Origin: JBFGWM01 sp041588495 | Lineage (GTDB): Bacteria > Pseudomonadota > Gammaproteobacteria > Pseudomonadales > JBFGWM01 | Assembly (NCBI GenBank): GCA_041588495.1 | Contig: JBFGWM010000001.1 | Location: 1 to 41,410 of the forward strand | Length of the DNA stretch: 41,410 nt | Direction: 5' to 3' | Shown here: in pieces, positions 23,382-31,799 of the stretch | How positions within the stretch are numbered: the stretch's first letter is position 1 | Layout: the number at the start of each line of letters is the position of its first letter | Translations under genes and position numbers: made by a program | Notes under the pieces: model-generated | What the model saw: the letters and a program-made list of their open reading frames with translations, nothing else | Database searches by the model: none | What the model was told of the DNA's origin: nothing

Positions 23382-24011
23382 TTCGGGTCCTTTCGGATCC
23401 TCTCCCTTCAGGAACTGCATACGTTCAATCATCTCGGCGAAACGCATCCTGGTTTCGGCGAGTTCCTCGCGCATGTTGGCGAGGCGATCTTCCTCTTCAG
23501 AGATGGTGACCTTGAGGGCCTCGATATTGGCCAGAACCTGGGGCGTGACCTCGCGGCCCTGGCGCTCCATGTTGGCGGCGTCACGCAGGGCCTCGGAGAG
23601 GGAATTCTTGATCTGTTCGATACTCTTTTTCTTGCTGTCGATGAACAGTGACAACTCGGTGATCTTCCGGTCACGCGCCGCCTCGACGTCTATTGCGCTG
23701 TTGTAGTTCAACAGCAGGTAACGATCGAGTTCCTCCTGACGACGCTTGCGTTCCTCTTCCTCCAGCTTCTTGCGCAGAGCTTCCCCGGTTAACTGCGGGG
23801 GAACCACCTTGACCACCCGCATCTGCTCCGTGAGCACCGTGTACCCGCGCTTGGCGTGTTCCGGGGGAATGCTGCGACCGATGACCGGATTCCCGTTGTC
23901 GTCGATGTACCGGTACAGGTAGCCCGCCGCCGATCCCGAGACGGGAACCAGCGCAAGCCACGCCGCAGCCATCGCCGCGGCAGCCCACTGCCTGCTAAAG
24001 ATTGATTTCAA
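23364..24011 (-). CDS. DUF4124-domain exported coiled-coil protein
   Basis: 215 residues with a signal peptide (positive start, AAAAMAAAWLALVPVSGSA), then a short DUF4124-like domain (YLYRYIDDNGNPVIGRSIPP, about 31-50). A long charged coiled coil from about 75 to 200 follows (KKLEEEERKRRQEEL..., MREELAETRMRFAEMIERM). It starts at TTG 24011; no ATG exists upstream in frame before a stop, and the next internal ATG (23972) would lose the basic n-region. Probably a periplasmic protein of unknown function. The 3' end overlaps slmA by 18 bases, convergent. Confidence 0.82.
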   Translation of the reverse strand: MKSIFSRQWAAAAMAAAWLALVPVSGSAAGYLYRYIDDNGNPVIGRSIPPEHAKRGYTVLTEQMRVVKVVPPQLTGEALRKKLEEEERKRRQEELDRYLLLNYNSAIDVEAARDRKITELSLFIDSKKKSIEQIKNSLSEALRDAANMERQGREVTPQVLANIEALKVTISEEEDRLANMREELAETRMRFAEMIERMQFLKGEDPKGPESDGSE

Positions 24012-24157
24012 CGCCCGGATTCCGCCAACTTCATGATCGGTTTTACATTTTTACCAAGTTGTTGCTGAACCGCCACTTAACAATATTGGCACAAGGGTCG
24101 GATCGCGCAAAATACACGGCGTGTAGAATACCCCGCTGACACGCCTGGGCGCACGTC

Positions 24158-24925
24158 GTGATTCCGATCGAACAGGTCCTGCTCTTCATTCTGTCGCTGC
24201 TCGCCAACGGCCTCTCGGCACTGGCCGGTGGCGGCGCCGGGCTGCTCCAGTTGCCGGCGCTGCTGTTTCTCGGCCTGGAATTTCCCTCGGCACTGGCAAC
24301 CCACAAGGTCGCCAGCGTGGCCCTTGGCATTGGCGCCACCCTCCGCCACCTGCGCGGGCCCGCGCTGGAAATACGCCTGCTGGCGGTGATGCTCGCAAGC
24401 GGGGTGCCCGGGGTCATTCTCGGCGCCCTGGCCATCCTCTCGGTACCGGACCAGGCGGCACGCATCCTGCTCGGCATGCTCACCTGCGGCCTGGGGCTGT
24501 TCTCCTGGAGCCGACCCCGGCTCGGGCAGTTGGCACAACCCCGCAACCGCGACCCGCGGGGCGTGCTCGCCGGGGCCGCGGTGCTGTTCCTGATCGGCTT
24601 CCTGAACGGCTCGCTGACCTCCGGAACCGGGTTGTTCGTCACCCTCTGGCTGGTCTACTGGTTCGGCCTCGATTACGGCCGCGCCACCGCCCATACACTG
24701 GTCCTGGTCGGCCTGTTCTGGAACGGGTCGGGTGCCGCGGCGCTGGCCTTCCAGGCCCCGATCCGCTGGGACTGGATGCCGGCCCTGATCCTCGGCGCCC
24801 TGCTTGGCGGATACCTCGGCGCGCACCTGGGACAGGTCAAGGGGAACCAGTTGGTGAAACGGACCTACGAGATCGTGACCCTGCTGGTCGGCGTCAGCCT
24901 GATCGTGGACGGAATCAGCGCCTAG
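24158..24925 (+). CDS. TSUP-family transporter (TauE/SafE)
   Basis: A 255-residue integral-membrane protein with about seven hydrophobic helices. The two TSUP repeats are recognisable by the glycine-rich segments LANGLSALAGGGAGLLQLPALL near the start and LNGSLTSGTGLFVTLWLVYW in the middle. This family moves sulfite, sulfoacetate or other organosulfur anions; the substrate here is unknown. The start is GTG at 24158; a TAGAAT -10-like box lies at 24124-24129. Its stop codon shares the sequence CTAG with the stop of pyrE on the other strand. Confidence 0.85.
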   Translation: MIPIEQVLLFILSLLANGLSALAGGGAGLLQLPALLFLGLEFPSALATHKVASVALGIGATLRHLRGPALEIRLLAVMLASGVPGVILGALAILSVPDQAARILLGMLTCGLGLFSWSRPRLGQLAQPRNRDPRGVLAGAAVLFLIGFLNGSLTSGTGLFVTLWLVYWFGLDYGRATAHTLVLVGLFWNGSGAAALAFQAPIRWDWMPALILGALLGGYLGAHLGQVKGNQLVKRTYEIVTLLVGVSLIVDGISA

Positions 24926-25587
24926 CCCCGCTCCGGCGCCACGCCCCACTGGTCCCGGTAGGCACGAATCCGCTCCGCCGCATCGAGGAGTTCATCTCCA
25001 CCCGCACCGCCTTCGAGATAAGCGACCAGATCGGAGAGTCCGGCGATGCGGATGGTGCGGAAACCGAACTCCCGGTCGAGTTCCTGGATGGTCGAGCGCG
25101 CGCCATGGCCACGCTCCTCGCGGTCCAGGGCCACCACCGCGCCGCACACCCGCGCGCCAGCCGCCTCCACCAGGGCGATGGATTCGCGGATCGCGGTGCC
25201 CGCCGTGATCACGTCATCGACGATCATCACCCGCCCCTGCAGGGGCGCGCCCATCAGCCGCCCACCCTCGCCATGCTTTTTCTCTTCCTTGCGATTGAAG
25301 CAAACCGGCACGTCCCGCGACTCCGACTTCCAGAGTACAGCTGCAGTAACACTGGCAAGGGGGATGCCCTTGTAGGCCGGCCCGAACAGCATGTCGAATT
25401 CCACTCCCGCAGCGAGCAGGGCCCGGGCGTAGAATTCGCCGATATCCGCGAGGCTGCGGCCGCTGGAGAACTCGCCCGCATTGAAGAAATACGGACTGAT
25501 ACGCCCCGACTTCAGGGTAAATTCGCCAAAACGTAGTGCACCGCAACGGATCGCGGTGTCGAGGAAGGCCTGCTGGTAGGGCAACAT
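24922..25587 (-). CDS. pyrE: Orotate phosphoribosyltransferase
   Basis: Fifth step of UMP synthesis: orotate plus PRPP gives OMP. The 221 residues show the family start MLPYQQAFLDTAIRCGALRF, FTLKSGRISPYFFNAG, the flexible catalytic loop with KEEKKHGEGG, and the PRPP-binding motif MIVDDVITAGTA. The ATG at 25587 gives the usual length. It is divergent from the exonuclease III gene, as pyrE and crc are in Pseudomonas, and its stop overlaps the stop of the TSUP gene by four bases. Confidence 0.96.
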   Translation of the reverse strand: MLPYQQAFLDTAIRCGALRFGEFTLKSGRISPYFFNAGEFSSGRSLADIGEFYARALLAAGVEFDMLFGPAYKGIPLASVTAAVLWKSESRDVPVCFNRKEEKKHGEGGRLMGAPLQGRVMIVDDVITAGTAIRESIALVEAAGARVCGAVVALDREERGHGARSTIQELDREFGFRTIRIAGLSDLVAYLEGGAGGDELLDAAERIRAYRDQWGVAPERG

Positions 25588-25619
25588 GTCGCGGCTCCGC
25601 GGTGGATGGCCGGGGCATT

Positions 25620-25649
25620 TTAACAAACCCCGGACCCTTGCTGTATGAT
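25620..25649 (+). promoter_or_regulatory. Candidate sigma70 promoter of the exonuclease III gene
   Basis: TTAACA (25620-25625; five of six matches), 18-base spacer, TATGAT (25644-25649; five of six). It lies 26 bases before the ATG at 25675, which would give a short leader. Confidence 0.6.
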
Positions 25650-25674
25650 GGCCGGCCGTCCGGGGGAACACGCC

Positions 25675-26460
25675 ATGAAGATCGTCTCGGTAAACGTCAA
25701 CGGCCTGCGTGCGGCGGCGCGCAAGGGCTTTTTTGACTGGCTGCAGCGCGAGCAGCCCGACGTCGCGTGCCTGCAGGAAATCAAGGCCCACGGACACCAG
25801 CTGGACGATCCGGTGTTCTCTCCGCCCGGCTACCACCGCTACATCTTCGAGGCCGAGAAGAAGGGATACAGCGGCGTCGCCCTGTATTGCCGCGAGGAGC
25901 CTGACGCGGTGCACACCGGGCTCGGTTTCGACCTCGCCGACCGCGAGGGCCGCTACATCCAGGCCGATTTCGGCAGCCTGAGCGTCGGCTCCCTGTACCT
26001 GCCTTCCGGCTCCAGCAGCGAGGAACGCCAGGCCGAGAAGTATCGCTTCATGGATGCCTTTGAGCCGCTGCTGGCCGACTGGCGCGCGGAGAATCGCAAT
26101 TACATCCTGTGCGGGGACTGGAACATCGCACACAAGGAAATCGACCTGCGCAACTGGCGGAGCAACCAGAAGAACTCTGGCTTCCTGCCCGAGGAGCGGG
26201 CCTGGATGGACCGCCTGTTCGGGGATTGGGGCTGGGTTGATGCGTTTCGCGAGGTGGACCCCCGGCCCGACCAGTACACCTGGTGGTCAAACCGCGGACA
26301 GGCCTGGGCCAAGAACGTGGGCTGGCGGATCGACTACCACGTGGTCACACCGGGCCTGCGGGAAAGCGTGCTTGCCGCGGACATCTACAAGGACGAACGC
26401 TTCTCGGATCACGCCCCGCTGACAATGGAGTACCGGGGCCGCCTGGGCGACCACCGCTGA
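25675..26460 (+). CDS. xthA: Exonuclease III-family nuclease at the Crc locus
   Basis: A 261-residue endonuclease/exonuclease/phosphatase-fold protein. The sequence resembles Pseudomonas Crc (SVNVNG at the start, LGFDLADREGRYIQADF, LPSGSSSEE, WRIDYHVVTPGLR), and the gene occupies the same place, beside pyrE and rph. Unlike Crc, the nuclease residues are all present: Asn9, Glu35 in LQEIK, Asp148 and Asn150 in GDWNIAHKEIDL, and Asp245-His246 in SDHAPL. It should therefore be an active AP endonuclease/3'-5' exonuclease for base-excision repair rather than a Crc-type translational regulator. The ATG at 25675 fits the family; GGGGGA precedes it. Confidence 0.88.
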   Translation: MKIVSVNVNGLRAAARKGFFDWLQREQPDVACLQEIKAHGHQLDDPVFSPPGYHRYIFEAEKKGYSGVALYCREEPDAVHTGLGFDLADREGRYIQADFGSLSVGSLYLPSGSSSEERQAEKYRFMDAFEPLLADWRAENRNYILCGDWNIAHKEIDLRNWRSNQKNSGFLPEERAWMDRLFGDWGWVDAFREVDPRPDQYTWWSNRGQAWAKNVGWRIDYHVVTPGLRESVLAADIYKDERFSDHAPLTMEYRGRLGDHR

Positions 26461-26466
26461 ACCCGG

Positions 26467-27183
26467 TCAGGCGTTGAGCGCGGCAGCCTGGAACTCGAAC
26501 AGTTCCGCGATCCCTTTCTCGGCCAGGCCCAGCATCGCGCCCAGTTCGTCGCGGCTGAACGCGGCACCTTCCGCGGTACCCTGGATCTCGATGATGCCCT
26601 CGCCCTCGGCCATGACCACGTTGAGATCGGTGTCGGCCGCCGAGTCCTCGGCGTAATCGAGGTCGAGGACCGGTTCCCCCTGGAAGATCCCCACGGAAAC
26701 CGCCGCGATACGCCGCCGGTAAGGATCAGTCGACAGTTTCCCGCCGGCAACCAGCCCACCGAGGGCATCGGCCAGCGCCACCGAACTGCCGGTGATGGCG
26801 GCAGTGCGCGTACCGCCATCGGCCTGCAGCACGTCGCAGTCGATGTAGATCGTGTAGTCGCCCAGGCCGCCAAGGTCCACGCCGGCACGCAGCGCACGGC
26901 CGATCAGCCGCTGGATTTCCTGGGTCCGCCCGCCCTGGCGTCCACGGGCCGCCTCGCGCTGGGTGCGCCGACCGGTGGCGCGCGGCAGCATGCCGTATTC
27001 CGCCGTGATCCAGCCCTGGCCCTTGCCGCGCAGGAAGCGCGGCACGCCATCCTCCACGGAAGCCGTGCACAGCACACGCGTCGCCCCAAATTCAACAAGC
27101 ACGCTACCCTCTGCATGGCAGGTGTAGTTACGAGTCAGGACCACGTCCCGCAACGCATCCGGACTTCGTCCGCTCGGCCGCAT
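26467..27183 (-). CDS. rph: Ribonuclease PH
   Basis: Phosphorolytic 3'-5' exoribonuclease that trims tRNA and other RNA ends. From ATG 27183 it has 238 residues, identical in length to the E. coli protein, starting MRPSGR. Motifs include YTCHAEGSVLVEFG, CTASVEDGVPRF, ITAEYGMLPRAT, GGRTQEIQRLIGRALRA and CDVLQADGGTRTAAI. In-frame ATGs at 27186 and 27192 are alternatives; the AGGG at 27196-27199 fits 27186 best by spacing. It is divergent from yicC, the classic rph/yicC pair. It ends 6 bases from the convergent exonuclease gene. Confidence 0.95.
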   Translation of the reverse strand: MRPSGRSPDALRDVVLTRNYTCHAEGSVLVEFGATRVLCTASVEDGVPRFLRGKGQGWITAEYGMLPRATGRRTQREAARGRQGGRTQEIQRLIGRALRAGVDLGGLGDYTIYIDCDVLQADGGTRTAAITGSSVALADALGGLVAGGKLSTDPYRRRIAAVSVGIFQGEPVLDLDYAEDSAADTDLNVVMAEGEGIIEIQGTAEGAAFSRDELGAMLGLAEKGIAELFEFQAAALNA

Positions 27184-27216
27184 CATCAGCATCACCCTGG
27201 AATCAAGAAGGCGCGC

Positions 27217-27222
27217 ATTATA
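27217..27222 (-). promoter_or_regulatory. Perfect -10 hexamer upstream of rph
   Basis: Read leftward TATAAT, 34 bases before the rph start and set in a small GC-flanked imperfect palindrome (GCGC...GCGC). No good -35 is found at standard spacing. Confidence 0.45.
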
Positions 27223-27256
27223 GCGCGGGCGGCAGGCCAAGTCCGGTAACCGGGCA

Positions 27257-27286
27257 TTGGGAAGGGGCTTCGGGGTGAGGTAGAAT
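27257..27286 (+). promoter_or_regulatory. Candidate sigma70 promoter of yicC
   Basis: TTGGGA (27257-27262), 18-base spacer, TAGAAT (27281-27286), 34 bases before the yicC ATG. It is back to back with the rph -10 element. Confidence 0.5.
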
Positions 27287-27320
27287 TCCGGCATTCCCGG
27301 GTCCAGCAGGGCAGGCCAGT

Positions 27321-28187
27321 ATGACCAGCAGCATGACCGCTTTCGCACAGGGTTCCGCGGAACGCGAGTGGGGCGAACTGCGCTGCGAGATCCGCTCGGT
27401 GAATCACCGCTACCTGGAGGCACAGTTTCGCCTTCCAGAAACCCTGCGCCACCTGGAGCCGGCCCTGCGTGAGCAACTGCGCGGCAGCGCCGGGCGGGGC
27501 AAGATCGAAGTGTCCCTGCGCTTTGCCCCGAGTTCGGACGAGGAAAACCTGGAGATCGACCTCGAGCAGGCGGGACGCATCATTCGCGCCGCCCAGCGTA
27601 TCGGTGCCCTCGCCGGCGAGGAGTCCGCACTGAATCCGCTGGAGATCCTGCGCTGGCCCGGGGTGCAGAAGGAAGCCGAGACGGACTTCGACGCGGTCGC
27701 GGACACCGCCCTGGATCTCTTTGGTCAGGTCCTCGACGACTTCCTGGGCTTCCGCCTCCGCGAGGGCGCCGCGCTGCAGGCCCTGGTCCTGGAGCGGGTC
27801 GACCAGATCCGCGAGGCCTGCCGCGAGACCCGGGGGGTGGTTCCGGATATCGTCGAAAACCTGCGCGCTCGCATCCTCGAGCGGCTCGAAGAGGTCGACG
27901 CCACCCTCGACGAATCCCGCCTCGAGGGCGAACTGGTGCTCATGGCCCAGAAGATGGACGTGGAGGAGGAACTGGACCGCCTCGAGACCCACCTCGACGA
28001 GGTCACCCAGACCCTGGAGGACGCCGACGGCCCCTGCGGACGGCGGCTGGATTTCCTGATGCAGGAACTCAACCGCGAGGCAAACACGCTCGCCTCGAAG
28101 TCCCAGGGCTCCGAAAGCACCCGCCATGCCATCGACATGAAAGTGTTGATCGAGCAGATGCGGGAACAGATCCAGAATATTGAGTAA
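27321..28187 (+). CDS. yicC: YicC-family endoribonuclease
   Basis: A 288-residue YicC protein; members of this family have been shown to be endoribonucleases that affect small-RNA stability. It begins MTSSMTAFA with WGELRCEIRSVNHRYLEAQFRLPE and ends with the conserved metal-binding-type C-terminus LDFLMQELNREANTLASKS. ATG 27321 is used because E. coli YicC likewise has four residues before SMTA. It is followed after 30 bases by gmk, with a weak inverted repeat (28185-28199) in the gap. Likely co-transcribed with gmk. Confidence 0.93.
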   Translation: MTSSMTAFAQGSAEREWGELRCEIRSVNHRYLEAQFRLPETLRHLEPALREQLRGSAGRGKIEVSLRFAPSSDEENLEIDLEQAGRIIRAAQRIGALAGEESALNPLEILRWPGVQKEAETDFDAVADTALDLFGQVLDDFLGFRLREGAALQALVLERVDQIREACRETRGVVPDIVENLRARILERLEEVDATLDESRLEGELVLMAQKMDVEEELDRLETHLDEVTQTLEDADGPCGRRLDFLMQELNREANTLASKSQGSESTRHAIDMKVLIEQMREQIQNIE

Positions 28188-28217
28188 ACTGAATTTACTG
28201 ACGCGAAGCATACTGAA

Positions 28218-28835
28218 ATGACCCAGCGCGGCACACTGTTCATCATTTCCGCCCCTTCCGGCGCCGGCAAGACCAGCCTGGTGAATGCGCTGGTCGAGCG
28301 CGACCCCGACATTCAACTGTCGACTTCCTATACCACCCGCCCCATTCGGCCGGGCGAACGGGAGGGAGTCGACTATTTCTTCGTGAACCAGAAGACCTTC
28401 AAATCGATGCGTGAGCGCTGCGCATTTCTCGAGTCGGCGGAGGTCTTCGGCAATTATTACGGCACCTCCCGCCAGGAGGTGGACGAACACCTCGAGGACG
28501 GCACCGACGTGATCCTGGAGATCGACTGGCAGGGCGCCCAGCAAGTACGGAAGAGCACGTCCGACTGTGTCAGCGTTTTTATCCTGCCACCGTCCCGAGA
28601 CACCCTGCGTGAGCGACTGGAGAAGCGTGGCCGCGACGAGGCCGACACCATCGAGAAACGCCTCGCCGAGGCGGTCGCCGAGATGTCCCACTACTCGGAG
28701 TTCGACTACCTGGTGGTAAACGACGATTTCGAGACCGCGGTCGCCGATCTCCAGGCCATCATGCGCGCGCGGCGCCTCGAAACCCCCTCCCAGGCCGTGG
28801 AACGCGAGAGCCTGATCGCGGACCTGTTGTCCTGA
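28218..28835 (+). CDS. gmk: Guanylate kinase
   Basis: Phosphorylates GMP to GDP with ATP, feeding GTP and (p)ppGpp pools. The 205 residues show the P-loop APSGAGKTS, the GMP-binding region STSYTTRPIRPGEREGVDYFF, EVFGNYYGTS, and DVILEIDWQGAQQV. Position between yicC and rpoZ-spoT is conserved in gammaproteobacteria. The end of the gene carries a candidate promoter for rpoZ. Confidence 0.96.
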   Translation: MTQRGTLFIISAPSGAGKTSLVNALVERDPDIQLSTSYTTRPIRPGEREGVDYFFVNQKTFKSMRERCAFLESAEVFGNYYGTSRQEVDEHLEDGTDVILEIDWQGAQQVRKSTSDCVSVFILPPSRDTLRERLEKRGRDEADTIEKRLAEAVAEMSHYSEFDYLVVNDDFETAVADLQAIMRARRLETPSQAVERESLIADLLS

Positions 28836-28855
28836 GGCTTTCAGTCGGCTAGAAT
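28827..28855 (+). promoter_or_regulatory. Candidate sigma70 promoter of rpoZ-spoT
   Basis: TTGTCC (28827-28832, inside the last codons of gmk), 17-base spacer, TAGAAT (28850-28855), 46 bases before rpoZ. Spacing is ideal and box matches are four and five of six. Confidence 0.6.
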
Positions 28856-28901
28856 TTGCGCCCTTTCCCTTGCAAAGCTGATCTGAAGATCGGGGTACCG
28901 A

Positions 28902-29171
28902 ATGGCGCGCATTACCGTCGAAGACTGTCTGGACAACGTCGATAACCGGTTCGAACTGGTCATGCTGGCGACCCGCAGGGCGCGAGCCCTGGTCAATTCG
29001 GCCAAGGAACCGCTGGTCGAACCCGAGAACGACAAACCCACGGTCATCGCCCTGCGTGAAATCGCCACCGGCAAGATCACCCGCGAGATTCTCGACCAGA
29101 TCGAGGCCGAGGACGCCGTCGAGGAACGCCTCGAGGAAGTCCACCAGAGCGACGAGTCCCTGGACCAGTAG
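28902..29171 (+). CDS. rpoZ: RNA polymerase omega subunit
   Basis: 89 residues beginning MARITVEDCLDNVDNRFELV with the RRARAL segment and an acidic C-terminal tail. Omega helps assemble the beta' subunit and forms part of one ppGpp-binding site on RNA polymerase, which fits its pairing with spoT 80 bases downstream. Confidence 0.96.
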   Translation: MARITVEDCLDNVDNRFELVMLATRRARALVNSAKEPLVEPENDKPTVIALREIATGKITREILDQIEAEDAVEERLEEVHQSDESLDQ

Positions 29172-29194
29172 AATCCTGCCCCCCGCCCCTCCGG

Positions 29195-29215
29195 CCTGAT
29201 ACACTGACTATCAGG
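29195..29215 (+). repeat. Inverted repeat between rpoZ and spoT
   Basis: Seven-base perfect arms CCTGATA (29195-29201) and TATCAGG (29209-29215) with a seven-base loop, ending 36 bases before the spoT GTG. No T-run follows, so it is not an obvious terminator; it may be an operator or an mRNA hairpin. Confidence 0.5.
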
Positions 29216-29251
29216 AAAAGCTGAAATGCGCGCAGGGGCGCACCTACATCT

Positions 29252-31357
29252 GTGCAGACCATTGCCGGGTTCGCTGAACGCCTGAGCGAATACCTGGAGA
29301 AAGACCAGATCAACCGGGTTCGCCGGGCCTATCACTACGCCGAACAGGCCCACGACGGCCAGTTCCGCCGTAGCGGCGAGCCGTACATCACCCACCCGCT
29401 CAACGTGGCCGGAATCCTGGCCGACATGCACATGGACCCGCAGAGCCTGATGGCGGCCATGCTGCACGACGTCATCGAGGACACCGGGGTGTCCAAGGCC
29501 GCCCTCGGCGAACAGTTCGGCCCCGAGGTCGCGGAACTGGTCGACGGCGTCAGCAAGCTGAAGCAGATCAAGTTCGAGTCCCGCGCCGAGGCCCAGGCCG
29601 AGAATTTCCAGAAGATGGCCATGGCCATGGCGCGCGATATCCGGGTGATCCTGGTCAAGCTCGCCGACCGCCTTCATAACATGCGCACGCTGCAGGCCCT
29701 GGAGCCGGAAAAGCGGCGGCGGATCGCCCGCGAAACCCTGGAAATCTACGCGCCCATCGCCCACCGGCTCGGCATGCACAACATGCGGGTCGAGCTCGAG
29801 GACCTCGGGTTTGCCGCCCAGTACCCGATGCGCTCGGCACGCATCCGTGCCGCGGTGCTGCGCGCCCGCGGCCACCGCAAGGAAATTGTCGAAAAGGTGC
29901 GCGAGGCGCTGCTCGGTTGCCTGGAACGCGAGGCCCTCGCCGGACGCATCGTGGGCCGCGAGAAGCACCTGTACAGCATCTACCGGAAGATGCGCGAGAA
30001 GCGCAAGTCGTTCTCCGAGATCATGGATGTCTACGCGTTCCGCATCATCGTCGCCGATGTCGACACCTGTTACCGGGTGCTGGGCGCGGTGCACAACTAC
30101 TACAAACCGGTGCCCGGACGCTTCAAGGACTACATCGCGATTCCCAAGGCCAACGGCTACCAGTCCCTGCACACGAGCCTTCTCGGCATGCACGCGGTGC
30201 CCATCGAGATCCAGATCCGCACCGCAGAAATGGAGGCCATGGCCAACAACGGGATCGCCGCACACTGGCTGTACAAGAGCAACGGGGACACCGAGACCAG
30301 TCACGAACGGGCCCGGGAATGGGTCAAGGGGCTGCTGGAACTGCAGCAACGCGCCGGCAATCCGCTGGAATTCATCGAGAGCGTCAAGACCGACCTGTTC
30401 CCCGACGAGATCTACCTGTTCACGCCCAAGGGCAATATCCTGACCCTGCCGCGGGGCTCCACGCCGGTGGACTTCGCCTACGCGGTGCACACGGATGTCG
30501 GGCACTCCTGCGTGGCCTGCCGCATCGACCGCCGCCTGGCGCCCCTCAGCCAGAAACTGGACAGCGGTCAGACCGTCGAGGTGATCACCGCGCCAGGCGC
30601 CAAGCCGAACCCGGGCTGGCTCAGTTTCGTGGTCACCGGCAAGGCGCGCAGCAACATCCGCCATTTCCTCAAGCACCAGCGCCAGTCAGAGTCGGTGGCC
30701 CTGGGCCGGCGCCTGCTGTCCAAGGCCCTGGCCAGCCTGGAGACGCGCATCGAGGACATCCCGGACAGCCAGTATGCCAAGACCCTCGGCGAACTCGGCC
30801 TCGACAGTATCGACGACCTGCTCGAGGACATCGGCCTCGGCAACCGCATGGCCTACGTGGTGGCGCGCAAGTTGCTCCCCGCGGTGACCGCCACCGGCGA
30901 GACCGGCCAGTCGCCGGTGCTCGCGGTGTCCGGCAACGAGGGCACCGTGATCACCTGCGCGCGCTGTTGTCACCCGATTCCGGGGGACACCATCGTCGGC
31001 CACATCAGCTCCGGTCGCGGCATGGTCATTCACCGTGATGCGTGCAAGAACATCGCCGACATCGTCAATGATCCCGAAAAGTGCGTGCACCTGCACTGGG
31101 ACGAGGAAGTCAGCGGTGAGTTCGGGGTCGAGCTGAAGCTGGAAGCGGAGTTTCATCGCGGTATACTCGCCACGGTCGCGACCTCGGTGACCGAGGCCGA
31201 CGCCAACATCGAGAAAATCAGCGTCGAGGACCGCGACGCGCGCTTCAGCAATGTCTATCTTTCACTGCTGGTTCGCGACCGGGTGCACCTGGCGCGGGTC
31301 ATGAAGGCCCTGCGCCGGATACCCCAGGTCCTGCGCCTCACCCGGCTGCGCAACTGA
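29252..31357 (+). CDS. spoT: Bifunctional (p)ppGpp synthetase/hydrolase SpoT
   Basis: Controls stringent-response alarmone levels. In order, its 701 residues comprise an HD hydrolase domain (His48, His72-Asp73 in LHDVIEDT, so hydrolase-competent), a synthetase domain with the RFKD motif (290-293) typical of bifunctional enzymes rather than the EXDD of RelA, a TGS domain (from about residue 385, DEIYLFTPKGNILTLP), a helical region, a conserved-cysteine domain (CARCCHPIPGD) and a C-terminal ACT domain. The start is GTG 29252. Order rpoZ-spoT-ridA-recG matches other gammaproteobacteria. Confidence 0.96.
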   Translation: MQTIAGFAERLSEYLEKDQINRVRRAYHYAEQAHDGQFRRSGEPYITHPLNVAGILADMHMDPQSLMAAMLHDVIEDTGVSKAALGEQFGPEVAELVDGVSKLKQIKFESRAEAQAENFQKMAMAMARDIRVILVKLADRLHNMRTLQALEPEKRRRIARETLEIYAPIAHRLGMHNMRVELEDLGFAAQYPMRSARIRAAVLRARGHRKEIVEKVREALLGCLEREALAGRIVGREKHLYSIYRKMREKRKSFSEIMDVYAFRIIVADVDTCYRVLGAVHNYYKPVPGRFKDYIAIPKANGYQSLHTSLLGMHAVPIEIQIRTAEMEAMANNGIAAHWLYKSNGDTETSHERAREWVKGLLELQQRAGNPLEFIESVKTDLFPDEIYLFTPKGNILTLPRGSTPVDFAYAVHTDVGHSCVACRIDRRLAPLSQKLDSGQTVEVITAPGAKPNPGWLSFVVTGKARSNIRHFLKHQRQSESVALGRRLLSKALASLETRIEDIPDSQYAKTLGELGLDSIDDLLEDIGLGNRMAYVVARKLLPAVTATGETGQSPVLAVSGNEGTVITCARCCHPIPGDTIVGHISSGRGMVIHRDACKNIADIVNDPEKCVHLHWDEEVSGEFGVELKLEAEFHRGILATVATSVTEADANIEKISVEDRDARFSNVYLSLLVRDRVHLARVMKALRRIPQVLRLTRLRN

Positions 31358-31391
31358 GGCGGCCGGCTGTCCAACTCCGGGAGGGATACCG

Positions 31392-31793
31392 ATGAGCAAG
31401 AAGGAAATCATTTCAACCCCCGACGCGCCGGCCGCCATCGGAACCTATTCCCAGGCGGTGCGCGTCGGCAGCCAGGTGTTCCTGTCGGGACAGATTCCGC
31501 TGGACCCGCAGACCATGGAAGTTGTCGGCGGCGACATGCGGGCACAGATCACGCGGGTTTTCGACAACCTGTCGGCAGTGGCCGCGGCGGCGGGGGGCAG
31601 CCTGGCGGATATCGTCAAGCTCAACGTGTTTCTCACCGACCTCGCGCACTTCCCCCTGGTCAACGAGGTGATGAGCACGTACTTCGCGGAACCCTACCCG
31701 GCGCGCGCGGCCATCGGCGTCGCGGCATTGCCCAAGGGGGTCGGCGTCGAGATGGACGCGGTAATGATCCTCGGCGAGGGCTACTCGTTCTGA
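31392..31793 (+). CDS. ridA: RidA family enamine/imine deaminase
   Basis: Hydrolyses reactive 2-aminoacrylate-type enamines released by PLP enzymes. The 133 residues show SQAVRVGSQVFLSGQIPLDP, the catalytic Arg in YPARAAIGVAALPKG and a C-terminal VEMDAVMI. GGGAGG precedes the ATG, and the gap after spoT is 34 bases, so it is likely co-transcribed. It converges on the SDR gene with only 6 bases between the stops. Confidence 0.94.
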   Translation: MSKKEIISTPDAPAAIGTYSQAVRVGSQVFLSGQIPLDPQTMEVVGGDMRAQITRVFDNLSAVAAAAGGSLADIVKLNVFLTDLAHFPLVNEVMSTYFAEPYPARAAIGVAALPKGVGVEMDAVMILGEGYSF

Positions 31794-31799
31794 CCGCGG

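Noticed and set aside
27192..30676. Long leftward frames (over 600 codons) opposite yicC, gmk, rpoZ and spoT
   Set aside because: Antisense to strongly conserved genes with no recognisable domains; expected from high-GC codon structure.
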